From: Osmia lignaria lignaria
Lineage: Eukaryota > Arthropoda > Insecta > Hymenoptera > Megachilidae
Direction of reading: 5' to 3'
NCBI RefSeq assembly: GCF_051020975.1
Contig: NC_135046.1
Location: 7,750,001-7,814,000, forward strand
Length of the DNA: 64,000 bases
A model generated the notes under the pieces. The model was not told the origin of the DNA, did no database searches, and saw only the letters and a list, made by a program, of their open reading frames with translations. Made by a program: the position numbers and the translations under genes. Position 1 is the stretch's first letter. The number at the start of each line of letters is the position of its first letter. Shown here piece after piece: positions 50,641 through 64,000 of the stretch.

Positions 50641-53600
50641 GTCGTGTTGCACCGATGCCGAAACGGTGCATTTTCGGGGCATGACTACTTGTTACGCGTC
50701 CGCGAGCTAAACTGCTGCCACGATTCTTTGCCTGAATCCCTGGGTCGCTGTCGGATCTGTTCGTCTATACGACGGAGCATTTTCAACGAGAAACCGAAGG
50801 GAGATGAACTTTTAAAAAATTCAATTCCGCGAACCTTTCAAACGAAACGTTCGAAACGTTCCAGTGCGTCGTTCGCGTTAGACTCGAGTAACACTGCAAC
50901 TCCAGACGAGCACGAACCGTTTCTACGAACCGAAGCCTCGTTGATGCGTGCCACAGAACAGCTACTCTGCCGCGAGTCTCGAAGTGGTACGGCCTCGTGC
51001 TCGAGAGGCCTTTGGTCTGACCAATATTGACCATCACCACTTCCGTTGCACCTTGCGGCTAAGTCAGATCCACGAGCTCTCCCTCTGGCCGAAGGCCAGC
51101 CTCTTCTCGCGCGCGTCTAGCAAGCCGGCGTAAACGTATCCTACGCTTAACGCCGAAGGAAGGGGATAACCTAACCCAGAAAGATTTCATTGAGCCGCAA
51201 CGTGACTTGGCCCGTTGCCAATACTATGAACGCTACGCACACCCGCACACGCTTATCCCCACTCGTTTCCTAGGCACGCGAGCCGACAACTCGTGAAAAA
51301 ACAGACTTCCGGGAAATCAGTGTGTCACCTGATTCCTTCACTTTCGATGAAAATCGAAGAGGAGACTATCTTTGGGACACCATGGCTTTAAAACTTTACA
51401 ATTTCACCGGAGTTAATTAGACAACTAGTCTATTCAATTACCGTGTCATTCATTTTGTAATTATTCATTATGCACTTATTGCATTTTAAGAAATTGATAA
51501 ATGTTCTATTTCTTTTTTCACTTTCAATGTCGTTCAGCTTATCAATCAAAAGGAATTCCATTCATGATCTTTAATCTCGTCGCCGTTAGCAATCATAACC
51601 AGTGGAGGAACTCATCAGTAAACAATGCGACCAATAACTCGGTCCGGATTTGGCTGTCATAATTGCACTCAGCAACGTCGAGAACAATTGGTCGCGAAAT
51701 ATTGCGGAATAGGGTCGTGACCCGACCTTATTAGAAGTCCGTGTTGCTTGTTGTATAACGGAGCAACGGCAGCAGTGCTAGCGACAACGGCAACATCAAC
51801 TTGCCATTCGGGGATGATAACGGCGAAGCAACGAGGAGCGGCGAGGTGAAAGGAGGTACTGTTGTATTCAGTATTTGGCTTATATCCAACGGGAGATGCT
51901 GAATGAACTTGGCGGGAAAATCACCACTGGCGTGTGCTTCCTTCTGTCGTGCAAAAGGCGCAACTACGACTAACAGAAACGACGTTGAATACCTCCGTCA
52001 CAAAGGAGAGTCGTTTAAGGTCTGAGGACTTTGTAATTGCTCGATCAAGAATGTTGTTATACGCGTACCCTCCTCGAAGCTTTTATATACTGTTCTAGTC
52101 ATGGTGTTACCGAGTGGCCAATGTCCCAAGAATTCCGAGAACCAGCGGTGGTATTTTTTTAACACGAATTTCGCAGATAGTATCGGTACACAATAATCGT
52201 TCTACACGGACGGTTTTAATTTACAAAGGGTTAGTTTCAAAGGAAAGGGTAAAAACACGTGTTGATTCTTCCTAGCAGTCTTATTTTCATGAGACCCCTT
52301 AACCTGGCAGAATTCTTTTAATTTTCTACTAAAATAATTTGCAAGCAGAATTTTTCAGATAAAAGATAATTGGAAGGATATTTTGACGCCTAATTAAATT
52401 GCACAAAATTAAAAATATACTTTCTACGTTTTACAAATTTCATTTCTGTAATTGAGTTAAAATGATCCTGCATTCTTCGTACGAAAATTATATCTTGTTT
52501 AAACCTTGTTTCGAAGTTCGACCAATAAAATAAACCTACGAAAATTTGATTAACTTAAAATTCAATTTAACCTACTTCAAGCTTATTCTTTTTTTGGAGA
52601 ATAGGTACTTGCTGTCTGTTTCATGCACAAAATTTTGCATCGTGAGTAAGTGGACGCGAGTCAATGCTACGAACAACTCTCATAAAAGAAGATGAAATTC
52701 CACGCCGACCGTTCTTACATTTCGAGTCGTACAAAATTCTTACAGAGCCGGGTGAAGTAAACGAGAAAAGCTCCTCGACGAATGCCTGTATGCAAAAGCA
52801 AGCATTCTTTCACGGACTAAGGTACGTCATGAAATTAAAAATGTAGGAACGTGTAATAGTATGTTTCCACGACCGTGAAAATTAAAGAACAAACGTTGAG
52901 ATACATTCTTCTTGAGTTTAGAATTTAAACGGTCGGACGTGATTCTGAGATCGTTTCAACATTTTTGCTGCAATTCTTATTTAAGAAATTGTCATCCGAT
53001 AATGCCAATCGATGATCATCAAAGTATCCAACGAGTCAAATTCAATACCAAATTGAAAAATCTCTTAGTCTAGAACGTGTGTGTCCAAAGAAAGAAGCTG
53101 ACACATTCTTCAAATTCTTCTTTTTTCAACAAAATACCGACTACCAAAAGCAACATCTACAGGAAAGATACGATGTACCTATCGATCAAAAGGGCAGCTT
53201 AACCACGGTTTCACGATCGAGCGAAAGCCAAGCACTTTAAACAGCTAAGTGCATTACAAAGCGTGACAAAAACCGTGCTCTAGCCTGTTTACGTAACGGT
53301 GGAATCGATAACGTCGTCTCGGCCGCGTGCTCGTGGAAACATAAATTATAAACGAAAAGAACAGTGGAAAAGTTTTCATCCTCCTTGATCCTCCCCCCCT
53401 TCTGCTGGCTCCGTGTTCGGTATTTGTCTCGACGACAGTACAAGGGCAGCATGTTTTCGTCGGCGATGAGGAAAACAGTCGCTGAGAGTTTCGAATCCCC
53501 CGCATATGGGATGAACGAATGGAAGAGACGGAAAAGAGCAAAGCGAAAGGAGAAGGAAGAAAGGACGAGAGGATGGATACTCGATTGGACCAGCCAACTG

Positions 53601-56600
53601 CAGCGAAACTCTTCGATGTCGACCCAGTTCGTCGTTTTCCGCATCACGTTGCTGCGCCAGTCGAGTTTTTGGTCGCGATTTTCGAGTTCGATACTTATAC
53701 CTCAAGATACGGCTCATCCTGATCGACTCACCCTTTCCCTACCTACGCGTTTATTTTTTAACAAACCACTCTTTAGCGTTACATTTTCTTTTTTTTTCAA
53801 TGCCACAGCTATACGTATGCACGCATAGTTCCTAGGAAACTCGGCAAAATTAAAAGACGTTAACAGAAACTCTTTCCAAACATTGATTCAACCCATTCCT
53901 ATGAATTCCAGGGGCTTCAGTTTTTGGTTTCGTATTTGGATTTGTTGTTCGCGGTCTGTTTGATGGTTCCTTCGAGATCGCTCGAAGAAAAGGGAGAGTC
54001 TTCCTTTCCTAATCACGCTCGGGGTTGGACGGGCAAATAGCTTGAATCACGCGAAACGTTGTAATTAATAGGGTGCACGAAAACAAGCTAGAGTAGCTGC
54101 TCTCCAAATCTTTGATTTATTCTTTGAGAAAGCTTTGTATGAGACATTCTATATCAATGGAATGCTTATTAGCATTGGTGCTTATTTGTTGGCAGTAACC
54201 CAGTTTCGAACTACTCTAATAGGTATTTCGAAGATGTAAATGAGTCAGTGACGTTTAATCTAGAACACCATTTTTTATCAAAGATTTGTGAAAACAAATT
54301 TTATGAAGATTCATGCTTATGATAACTCTAATAATCATGGAAATCTGCGCTATAAACGTGAAGAAAGTTTGATGTGGAAGGAAATTGAAATAAGTAAGTA
54401 GAATAGGTCGACGCTTGGTCAGACGAGTACATATTTCGTTCTAAGCTTTTCGATTATAATATTTCTACTCAAAAATTTATATTTTTGATTGATAATTTAA
54501 AGTCATTTACCTATGAAAGTACACACAGGTAAAGTTTGTCATTAGAATCTCTCTCGATCAAGATCTGAGGTTGCGTTTCAGCAGAAGAGTTTATATTTGG
54601 CCACAAGAAAGAGCAAGCATTTCCCAAACATTTTTCGACAAAATATACAGATAGAGAAAGAGAAAAAAGGGGGGCGCCGGACGGTAGTAAAAAGCGAAAA
54701 AGGAATTGGCTCGGAGGTTGAAGTAAATCAAAGGAAGAAAATGAATTTTTATCGAAGAAAAGAGCTGCGCTCCCTAGAGTCTGAGGCGGCTCTTACTTCG
54801 CGTAGTTAAGTGAAATCCATGAAAAGTTGCGTGAGAAACAATACGCTTCCAGTCGGCCCCTTTTTCTCGTTTACGCCCTTAAAAACTATCCCCGAGAGAA
54901 GCGGACGGGTTCGGTGGATTTCTCGGGCCTTTTCCTCTACTTCTTCTTACCGAGCCCTTGTTTTTCCGCTTTTCCTCTTCTCGTTGAATCTTTACCAGGT
55001 GATTAATGGTATTAATAAGAGGGTTAACTTCATTGGCACGCCGCTGAGTTGCCGGGAAAGCACGTCGATTTCAATACCCGCTGCTTAATGGCTCCGTTAC
55101 TGATTCTTTGAAAAGCTACCGACAACCTTTACCTCGTTTCTCTGCCTTCTTTAATTCAACCATTACTTCCACCACGTGTCTATGATTTACGTTTATGATT
55201 AGACGAAAAATTAAAGCCCAGAAGGCGGAAAATTATCGGGCGTCTACTATAGTTTGCTTGAGTTTCGCTTGCACTGCAACCTCGCCGTAGTCTTTAGAGA
55301 TTAATGAAACTTTCGGCGAAGACCAATGCATAACGTAATTTAACAATGCAGCTGCATCATTTGTGTTTGCTTCGAAAAGGAGCTGGCAGAGGAGTAAACT
55401 AGGTGCGAGTATACACGCAGGTGTGTATCCGTGGCAGCACGAAACTCCGTAATCACTGTCGCTCGTTTAGATTGGTTTACACGTAATGCGTTTGAGAATG
55501 TAATGGCGTGTACACGATTAGCACGTGACCCGTGCATATTACTTATGGAATTAGGAGCGGATTCCCGGGAAATGCTTCCGACCGATTATCTCGACGTTTA
55601 CGAATGAATCCAGGAACGAGCTTAATTTTAATTCATAGGGAAATGCGTAATCGTTGAATAAGTATATAATTTATAAAATTTTAGTTTGCAATTTGCAATA
55701 ATAAATTACTCGAAATATAACAATTGAAAATAAATTTTTTAATTTTCATTACCTGTAGAGTCTGTATATTAGTGAGAAACAATCTTGCAAAATTATTCAT
55801 AACTTCCAAGTAATAACTTAAATTTTCATATATTCCTTTGGCAAATTTGAAACAGTCTGTACTTGGAATGAATAAATACCCAGGTACAATGATCACCATC
55901 GATCTACCTTTTAATTTCAAACATCAATTACGTAGAAAGCACGTATTCAGCTCCTTCATAGTTGCGCTATAGTCCTAGCCCTTTTGTTCGAACAATCATC
56001 GATACGCGTTCCGCGTTAATCAACGAGGATTATGCGATTCGTAAAAGTAATTAGCGAAATGTAATTAAAAGAACGTACCGTTTGAACACGCGCTAGGAAA
56101 TACCGTGTATATAATGTAGCCGCGTCGATAATTAACTGCGAACTAGCCGGTAACGATGGAAATTACGTGTTGCGAAATTTTTTTAATTCGTTCAGCGAGA
56201 GCAAGTTGGTCGACGAATTTTTCTCTCGATGACGGGTTTTACATTTCCAACCCGTGTAACAGTAAACCCAATGAAATCGTACAAATTGAACGGGAAAGTT
56301 CAGCTACACGATGGTTATATATTTTGCGGCGGTATATATTATTGGCAAGCACTTCTCGTGTAAAGTAACGCGCTTAATACACTCGTAAAACCATTACCCG
56401 AAAGCAGCAGCATTAGCTCGGAGATTATTACTTCCCATAATGTACGCGATATTCAATATTTCGACAAATAAAATATTATTTTCCATGATATTTTAGCGGT
56501 AATTCAATTATTATTACCTCTTCGTACGTCCATGGTACAGAATTGAAATTTCACTAATTCGATTATTCGATAAAATTGATTAAATTTATACTGTTCTGAT

Positions 56601-57000
56601 TTTAGAACTTGATCTGTAGTAAAATTGAATGTTCAAATTAAGCGAAATATTTTTAGAATTTCATACGTTAATTACCGACGATATTTTACGTATTCTCTTG
56701 CATAAATTTATTCATCTCTCATAAATACACGAAAGCATTTTAACTGGAAATTGATATTTGTTCTTCATTTTATAATTTGAAACTCGTTTTCGTCGAAAAT
56801 TTTATTTATTTTGACAAAGAAAATAAAGTTGAACCGCAACAAAATATCTACTGATATGTTTGTCACAAATAAAAAATCATTTTTAAAATTATTTGCTCGC
56901 TATAAAACTGTGGATTTTCGTATTGTAAATAGATCACCCAATTATTACTACCTAAGGAAATGTCTAGCTTGGCCTATGTAATCCAGAATATCGGTGTTAT
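50641..57000. other. Intronic or 5'-flanking sequence, no gene seen
   Basis: 50650-51140 remains moderately GC-rich. 51400-51560, 52300-52620, 54230-54500, 55640-55900 and 56440-56940 are AT-rich. 53270-53820 has many overlapping open frames on both strands, purine-rich at 53510-53580, with a T9 run at 53789-53797. Nothing is recognisable as an exon, RNA gene or element. Confidence 0.45.
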
Positions 57001-60000
57001 TTTCGCGGTTCCTCGGCCACGTTACTTTTCAGAAAACTTTAAAAGAGAGGAAGAGGAAGTCTCGTCTCGGTTCCTCGTGGCCGCTCTCGTCTCCGGTTTT
57101 GACGTGCTAAGGTCTGAACCTCTCGAAAACCTTTCTACCCGACACAAAGAGAACAGCAATGGCAGAGGGGTCAGGGACAAGGGGGAATAGGAGACCGAGA
57201 CGGAGCCAGAGGAAGTAGGGGAGTCTTTTCGTAAGCGTAATGAAACTGCCTAGTAATCTTAGAAGCTGTGTACATCCCGTCTCACCTCGTCGCGGCAGTC
57301 AGCCGGGTTAAATGTCTTGAAATGGATATTCCTGCTGGTAGTAGAGGGTAGAGGATTCGGATGCACACCGGCGACGTGCACAACTTACCGTTTCGGATAT
57401 TACCACGATGGCTGCAGCTTCAAGTCCCGACACGAATTTCGTGTCTCACCTTAAGGTCGACCGCATCGTCGCAAGAACGACGAGACCGCGTGAAGGAATT
57501 CTGATGTTCGCCGTTCGACGATTTTCCGTCTTATAATTATCGTTCATACACCATGGAATCTTCGCCGAGTAATTTTGCTTGAAACTGATGACGAGTGAAA
57601 AGTGCCGCGAAAATTTGGGGGGAAAATTTCGGGCGATTGGAAATTCTCGCGATATTAATTAATTAACCGCATCGTTATTCGTTCAGAAAATTGTATCTCC
57701 ATTAAATTCGTAATTCTAATATTTGAATTTTCACAGGTTCTTATAGCATGATATTTTAAAAATGTTCATGCAAATTGTTTAATTGATTTGCAAAAATTAA
57801 GGTTGCAAGATATCGCGGAAAAGGCTAAAGTAGTGCTTAAAATTTTCGCATTTATTGAAGAACGGAAAGCTGTGCCATCAATGTTTGTGCAAAATCTCGT
57901 CGAATTTTCGTCCGGCGCATCGAGTAATTCGAAAACTGATTTTATTTCCGATTGTCTCGCCCTCCATCGTCGAATTCGTACCGATAGCCCAAGCAAAGAC
58001 GGACGTTTCAGCGAGACAGGAAAGAGGGCGTGGACAACGTTCTTATCCTGCTGCACCACTTACGTCAGCACAGATAAGCGCCTCTATTTCCAGGATTAAG
58101 GATTTGACTGACGTTGTATTTTCGTCGCGGCATTCTCGGTTATCGGTGGCCACTGTCGGGGAAAAAGAGACTCGTCCGCGAAGAAAAAGGGGGTTAAAGG
58201 GCGGGCAAGGATGGATGAAAAGAGATAGCCGAGGAGGGAAGAAGAACTACCCCATCGAAACTCACGAAACATTATTTTCAGCCTGAACGTCACACGGCCC
58301 AGCCGGCAGTTAGATCGATAGATAGAGACGTCGGTCCTTTCGTTCCTCTGCGTCAAGGTGCCACCATGCGAAACTCGAATTCAAATATAGAAATGTCTGG
58401 CCCAGTGACATTTGGCAGTTCATATCAACCCCCATCGGGGGTCGAGGAAAGTCCGCCGCGCGGCATTCTCGTTACCGATACCAAAAGATCCGTCTCTTTC
58501 TACCCATCCGCTTGTCTTATCAATAATTTTTTCACAGGAAACGTAATCGTATCGCGACAAGATTCCGATCGTGTCTAAGAATAAGAGCTTGACACTTTCG
58601 AACGACCATCGACAATGTTTATGGGAAAAAAAGATGCTCGGTTCAATTTAAAATATCATTAGACCACTCACCCATCCGATGGACGATAAGGATATCTGTC
58701 GACGAACGGCATTCTTACCTGCAACAAGCAACATAACAGACATTTTAATTAAACTGGTAGAGAAACAAGGATAGAATAAATGATTAACGAGTCGATGTTT
58801 GCCAGGTAAGTATCTTTTTGTCGAACTGTCGATTGCTCTCCAACTGTTTCAGCCAATTTAACCGGCCACTCGAATTCCTACTTTTACGGTTGACTGTTTC
58901 AATAACGCGTCTTCGAAACTTTCCAATTGGCCAATTCCGCGAGCAAGAATAGGAATCTTTCTTGAAGTTTCCAGCTTTTCTTGACTGTATTAACGAACTT
59001 GGCTACCTCGAAATTGCACTTGCAACCACGCTATTTTAACCGTTTCGGCGTAACATTTTTCAGCTCGAATGAAAGTTTCGTACGAAGAAGAAATTCGTAG
59101 TTTAATAAAGTTGATAATGTTCATTTATTATTTGAACAGTTGCAGCAGTTAATTAAGTCTCACTGAATGAACTTCATTTATTACAATTTCCCATATTGCC
59201 ATTCTGTAAAATGTTGAATTTTTTTTTCGTAAAGGAACTTGTATAGAATGTGGAGGAAGAAAAAATTCTACATTCAAGCAGAAGGTGAAAACGTTTCTGA
59301 GAAGCTCATAAAGCACGATCTTTTGTATAAAAGTTCTGTATTGAAAATATCAAGGTTCAAGGTATTAAGCTGCCAACTAAATTCATGACCTTTTGGTGTA
59401 CTTCGCTTCAAAACCGCAAATTCTGCTTTAAAGCAAAACAGAACATACCATAAATATGTGAAAACACTATTGTTTACAATAATGCTTAGCTTGATTGAAA
59501 CCCGTTTGTTGAATTTAAATAAATAATTATGCAGGAAAAGAATTCATTTTAAATTCCTTTTCGTATCAAAAGGAGAATGCAATGAAGATTTATATTTAGA
59601 AATTTTAATAATGTATGCCACAAAATTACCAATTTTTTAAATCGAATTAACAAAGTCACAAATAATGATAGCTACCGTCAAAATATTAAAACAGAAGACC
59701 GGAATGCAATAAATTCTCGATGCAAGCAAAAATGCAACAGTTGCATCAGGATCATGATTGTGAGCCAATGGATGCATCAATAACAGCGAAAATGTTAAAT
59801 AGTGTTATCCAACAACTCGTTGCATCACAGCTCGCCACAATCATCAGGGAGCTAGTGTTCGTGGAGACGTTCGCATCGTTCGTTTATAGCGGTTTACCAA
59901 GGATCCCCAAGCGTAGCAGAATTTAACCTTGCCACGAATGGTAAGGAACGGTCCGAGCAGGTTGCGCGTGACTCAAGAGCGCATCTATATTCGGTGCGAC

Positions 60001-62459
60001 GACAGCAAAAGTGCATCGAGCCGAAGCGAGCCTCGCCAAAGTGCGCTGTAGCCAATCAATCCGCTAAACGCACGTATTTATCCGCGCCCGTCGTCCGCGC
60101 GACGTGCACTCACTCGTTACGCTCCGAGATAAATTTGCCACTGTCTGGTTAATCTGATCCGCCGAACTGACGCTGTTCGACCGGAAACCGATTGCAACAA
60201 GACCCGTCGTTCAACTAGATAAAGCTTCGCGCTATTATTCCTTCGACCTGCACCTGCTTTCTTGACATCGAAACAATAGGGCGGATGTAAGATTATATAA
60301 TATTAGAAAAGTATTTAGTCTATAATACTTTCTTTAGATTCTTAATTCTGGAGTAGTTTCCATCTCGAAGGCAGGACCAGTCGTTTTTCTTTTTCTTCCA
60401 CTGAAGTTCAAGAAGAAATCGTACAAAGTGCTCGACCTCCGCGAAACGATATGCTCACATAGGAGAAGAAATTAAAGGACGGGTACTTTTTTCATCGGCA
60501 AAGATTGAAGTTTAAAGTCCCTTCTGAAAGTTTCGAAAGAAATTTTTCGGCAAAAGTTTTATTAGTTCCAGGGTAAGATGTTAGCTTGCAGACAGTGGCG
60601 AGAAGGGTAATAAGAAATTCTTTAAAAACGCTTCCCTTTCAGCGTTACTTTTCAAATTATGAAAAATCTACGGCACGGAAGCTGAGCAGAAACTTGTTTT
60701 CTTCGAACTATACAAAAGTTAATAGTAATTTTTATCTAGTCTATCGGATACTAATTGCATAGTGTTAAATTTTACCAGCTACACGGTCATCAAAGTGTCA
60801 GTTCATTTTTTTTTACATATAAAAAAACAGTGAAAGAAAAGAATAACTGAACGATCGAAGAATTCTGTTACACGTTGAATTATTTCCATAAATAAGCCAA
60901 CGACGACCAGTCGAAGGTACACACTATGGAAAGATAGACACAGAGGCAGCATATGTCAGAAATGTCTACCAGTCTCCGCGGGATTTCGATCAAACGATCA
61001 ACTAATAACCTGCCGAGGCTCTACCTTTCCCGAGAGCCGACCCGCTACTCTCAGCATTGGGAACGTGCTCGGTTTCAGGATAATCCCAGCTGCATTACCT
61101 TGATGAGCTCCAGATTCTATCTTCGAGCATGGCCAAGGTTCGCTGTTCGTCTACCCTCCGTGTAGTTGTCCATTACGTGGTTTTCGAAATACGTATTTAT
61201 GCGTGCAACAGCGACGAATTGCATTGTTCGCGTTCGTTGAAGTGTTGAGAATGCGAAACGAGCGTTGCACTATATGAAAATTCGTAAATTTTTAAGATTC
61301 CTTACAAAACTGAGCAAGGTATTAAAAATGTTTCCAGTAGATGTGTGCATAGAAAAAGGGTTAAAAAGAAAAGACAAAAAATTACCCATGTCTAAGCTGT
61401 TCACTCTTCTAAATAAAAACGAAAATACCTGTAAAAGTTCCTTAATTCCGTAGAATTAAGTAGCGTTCTAAATTTATTCGAACAAGATGCATTCGTCTGA
61501 ACGCTTGGATACATCAAGGTAGACACGAGGGGGAGAGGAAACGGGAAGGGCGGTAGAAGTAAGGTTGCATTGCGAGACAGGTACAATATCTCCAGGGAGG
61601 CCAAGCGTTTGGATGAAGAACGATAGAGAAAGAGAATCGGCGATGGAAACAACAAGCCGGTGTGCACTCTGACAGAGCTAATTTATCTTATATTGCTACT
61701 TAGCGAATCTACCGAGACTTCAGTATCCCAAGGAGAAGGGCGAATCGACTTCCGGTCAGGCTACGCCTTCCGGGGATATGGGATTTCACGGAAATTACTC
61801 TTGGTCCAAACAACACGACTAATCGATTCGCGAGACGTAGACGTAACGAGGGAGCTGCGCCTAGAATCAGTCACCCCCTTTTTGCTGTTTAATCGAGCAA
61901 ATCGATTGGGTGAAACGGTACCCTGAAAAGGGACGACTTTCCTACACTGCCGGGTTGTATGGTCAAAGAAACTCCATGAAAATTCTGGAGATAATGTACT
62001 AAATTATCTAGCCTTTAAAAATTAGAATTCTCAGATGATTGTGCTCTCTGACCTTTACACGTCGAAAAAAATATTTTTCATAACTCTATTATATAAACAT
62101 TAATATGTAAAAAGAAAGTATTTTGTACCTAACGTATACGTCTTAATAAAAGAAGAACACTGTATTTTTGAGGCTATTATAGTGTTGATCCTGTTTAAAG
62201 CCAGGGTGAAAATATGTTCATGGCTGAACTTTGATCCCGAAAGACACAGCTGTCGGACGCGAATGAGCTTTCTAATCTTGCTGAAATAGCGAGACGAAGG
62301 AGGGATACGTGCGAGAGGGAAGAGAATGAGTGTAACAGGAAGCAGAGAGAAGAGAAACGTTAGCGGTGGCGAGCTCATCTTAGTTGCTCGACTAAATCTC
62401 TCTGTAAGCGGAGTAAGCAAGGTACAGTGGCAATTCGTAACAACTATTAGCGAACCGAC
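57001..62459. other. Intronic or 5'-flanking sequence, no gene seen
   Basis: 57040-58350 is of balanced composition with overlapping open frames near 57770-58290 on both strands. A 12-bp palindrome AATTGGCCAATT lies at 58925-58936. 59100-59700 is AT-rich. 59930-60200 is CpG-richer and may be another regulatory patch. 60250-60900 is AT-rich. No Musashi RRM1 exon was found. Confidence 0.45.
58925..58936. repeat. 12-bp palindrome AATTGGCCAATT
   Basis: A self-complementary word containing TTGGCCAA (NF1/CTF-like half-sites abutting). Chance occurrence is possible. Confidence 0.4.
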
Positions 62460-62830
62460 ATTCATCTCGTTTAACTCGAGTTAGCGGGCAGGCGGCGTAA
62501 ACCGGGTCCAGAGCCGTGTTAGCAAGCTACGTTGCTTAATGTGCACGCTGCCAACGAGAATCGCCCTACTAATTTATACCAGCCGATGCGGCTTATTCAC
62601 ACAGGCGACACCATTAATCAATATCGTTCATTAGATCGATACAACGGGCTAGCTGCGCCGCGATCAATGGCAAAACAGCCAGTTCGGTTACACTAGCCGG
62701 CCTTATAGTCGTCCTCCATGCCAGAGAACAGAAATAATTAAACTGCATCCTATCGAATCCGATGATATTTGCCCCGGCTGATTCGTTGCGGGCTCCAAGC
62801 CAATCAAGCACGGTTTCGATACTATCAATC
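62460..62830. promoter_or_regulatory. Candidate intronic regulatory island
   Basis: A balanced-composition block follows AT-rich sequence. It contains ATTAATCAATATCG, ATTAGATCGATAC (a CGATA word), ACTAATTTATACC, TAATTAAACTGC and AATGGCAAAACAGCC. These are mixed homeodomain and CGATA-type words in a short span. There is no domain-bearing open frame. Confidence 0.3.
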
Positions 62831-64000
62831 GTTCTAGTTCTAATAAACCCTCTTACGGGTTAGTGGAATTTTTGTATGTAGGAATTTGTTAAAAATGAAA
62901 TAAAGTAAGGAGAGAAAAAATAAGATTAATTGAGTATTTCTTTCATTACATCGCCATCTGTAATGACTGATCCTCTCAAACTCAGAAATAAAAAATAAAA
63001 TTTGTACATGTTTCTAATTAAAAACATTCACTTAAATTCTGAAACATCTACACAAATTAATTTATCGTGTAACATCTATGAATTCAACATCGATGCTTCA
63101 TATCTGCTGCGAAGCGTTCCCCCAAATAATAATTCTCCCTATCGCAACAACAACGTCCCTTTTGTCTCGCGAAGCTGCAACCGTCGTTTTGCACCCTTCT
63201 CATCCCGTTTCGTCCCTCTGACCAGAATTTCCGACGGCAACACGCTGTGTCGCTTCAGTTTTTCCGCGCGACTCGTGGGAATAAAGAAACGAGGAAAAGC
63301 GAAAGAACGGTAGCGATGGAGAAAAAGAGAGCAGGATCACCGAGAAGCAAAAAGAAAAAAAAGGAAGGAGAGGGAACAAGCGACAAACAAGGAAGCTAAT
63401 TTCATCCTAAATGCTTTGCATTAGCGGACGAACTATCAAAGGCCGCTAATACATCGCGGTGGCTAGCATTCCGCGAGCACAGATTCTGCACGCTGAACAT
63501 GTCCGCGCGGCGTATTATGTTATTATCCAAGTCAACGAGCGTGAAGCGGTCAAAAGCGGTCGGGGAACACCTGGAGAACCTACCTCTCGAATACCAGACC
63601 ACCGACTGGCTCGCGTGGTTAGGGGAAGATAAGCTCGTTAACGAGTAAGTGGAATGGTGGACAAATTGGGTAAAATAAACGAATAAACGTCAAACGACTT
63701 TTTACGCATTAACCTTTGTTGAACAGTCAGTGGGTATATTGAAAGCCAGATCTGAAAGACTACTGTAATTATTTGACAAATAATTAGTGACAACTAACTG
63801 TATGTTTTTTTTGTTATTATAAAAGTGTATCTTTAAGACACTTGTTAATTAAAGGTAGAAGAAACCAGATTTTTCTGAAATAACAAGCTGTGAAGCACGG
63901 ATCAAATCCAGCTCGTCCAATTAATTTTTTTAAGGTTTCATAATTATCGAGTGAAGGATGATTTCTTCTCTTTTGGATTCATCCCTATGATTCGGTATTT
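62831..64000. other. Intronic or flanking sequence at the right edge, no gene seen
   Basis: 62860-63060 is AT-rich. 63285-63395 is polypurine on the + strand (AAAAAGAGAGCAGG, AAAGAAAAAAAAGGAAGG). 63400-63650 is open on both strands and is discussed as a finding. 63700-64000 is AT-rich. Confidence 0.45.

Larger units (their letters stand above)
31230..64000 (-). other. Rbp6: Intron upstream of the Rbp6-like exon (5' end outside the window)
   Basis: No minus-strand match to the RRM1 core (KMFIGGLSWQT, RGFGFVTF) or to the short linker exon (DPKVAFPRRA.PK) was seen between the acceptor and the right edge. This interval is best read as an intron of at least 33 kb. It could still hold non-coding first exons of alternative isoforms; see the CpG-rich region at 49.9-50.64 kb. 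Confidence 0.7.

Noticed and set aside
50718..50738. Minus-strand SWQ codons, checked as a possible RRM1 GGLSWQT
   Set aside because: The preceding residues read GKE rather than GGL, with no RNP2 motif upstream.
57766..58290. Frames of 97-143 codons on both strands
   Set aside because: Mutual overlap, non-ATG starts and no recognisable domain.
1..64000. Prokaryotic systems, CRISPR arrays, tRNA or rRNA genes, transposase or reverse-transcriptase genes
   Set aside because: No arrays of spaced repeats, no A/B-box pairs with a cloverleaf, no rRNA-like sequence and no transposon-type protein motifs were seen in any frame.

Overview
This is eukaryotic, almost certainly insect, nuclear DNA. It is AT-rich non-coding sequence with no long open reading frames, one short exon bounded by consensus splice sites, and scattered patches rich in CG dinucleotides. 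The lack of CpG depletion and the frequent TCGA/CGAA words fit a hymenopteran (bee, wasp or ant) genome. That placement is an inference from base-word usage, not a proven taxonomy. No prokaryotic operons, CRISPR arrays, phage genes or defence genes are present.

Only one coding segment can be recognised with confidence: a 93-nt phase-0 exon on the minus strand at 31137-31229. It encodes the first half of the second RNA-recognition motif of a Musashi-family RNA-binding protein. It matches the Rbp6 paralogue better than Msi. Everything else reads as the two very long introns on either side: about 33 kb upstream in the gene (higher coordinates) and 31 kb downstream (lower coordinates). I searched by eye for the RRM1 exons and for the second half of RRM2 and found neither, so they should lie outside the window.

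Region by region: 1-31130 is the downstream intron. It contains a 66-bp dispersed duplication (5.3 and 7.9 kb), a 171-nt foldback (9.7 kb), a CpG-dense ETS/YY1-like island (12.9 kb), a candidate cis-regulatory module with twin GATA plus Grainyhead-like units (19.7-20.85 kb), an 18-bp GATA palindrome (25.4 kb), a GT tract with a TATA-like word and a small ORF (28.3 kb), and several mixed-composition islands that resemble enhancers. 31255-64000 is the upstream intron. Its main landmark is a strongly CpG-rich, repeat-containing region at 49.9-50.64 kb that could be an internal promoter. Further possible regulatory islands lie near 60 and 62.5 kb.

Functionally the window looks like the regulatory interior of a large neural/stem-cell RNA-binding-protein gene. 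The most interesting testable idea is that the 50-kb CpG island drives a short isoform containing RRM2 without RRM1, because the exon itself begins with an in-frame ATG at its splice acceptor. I found no clear novel biological system; the non-coding findings are candidates.
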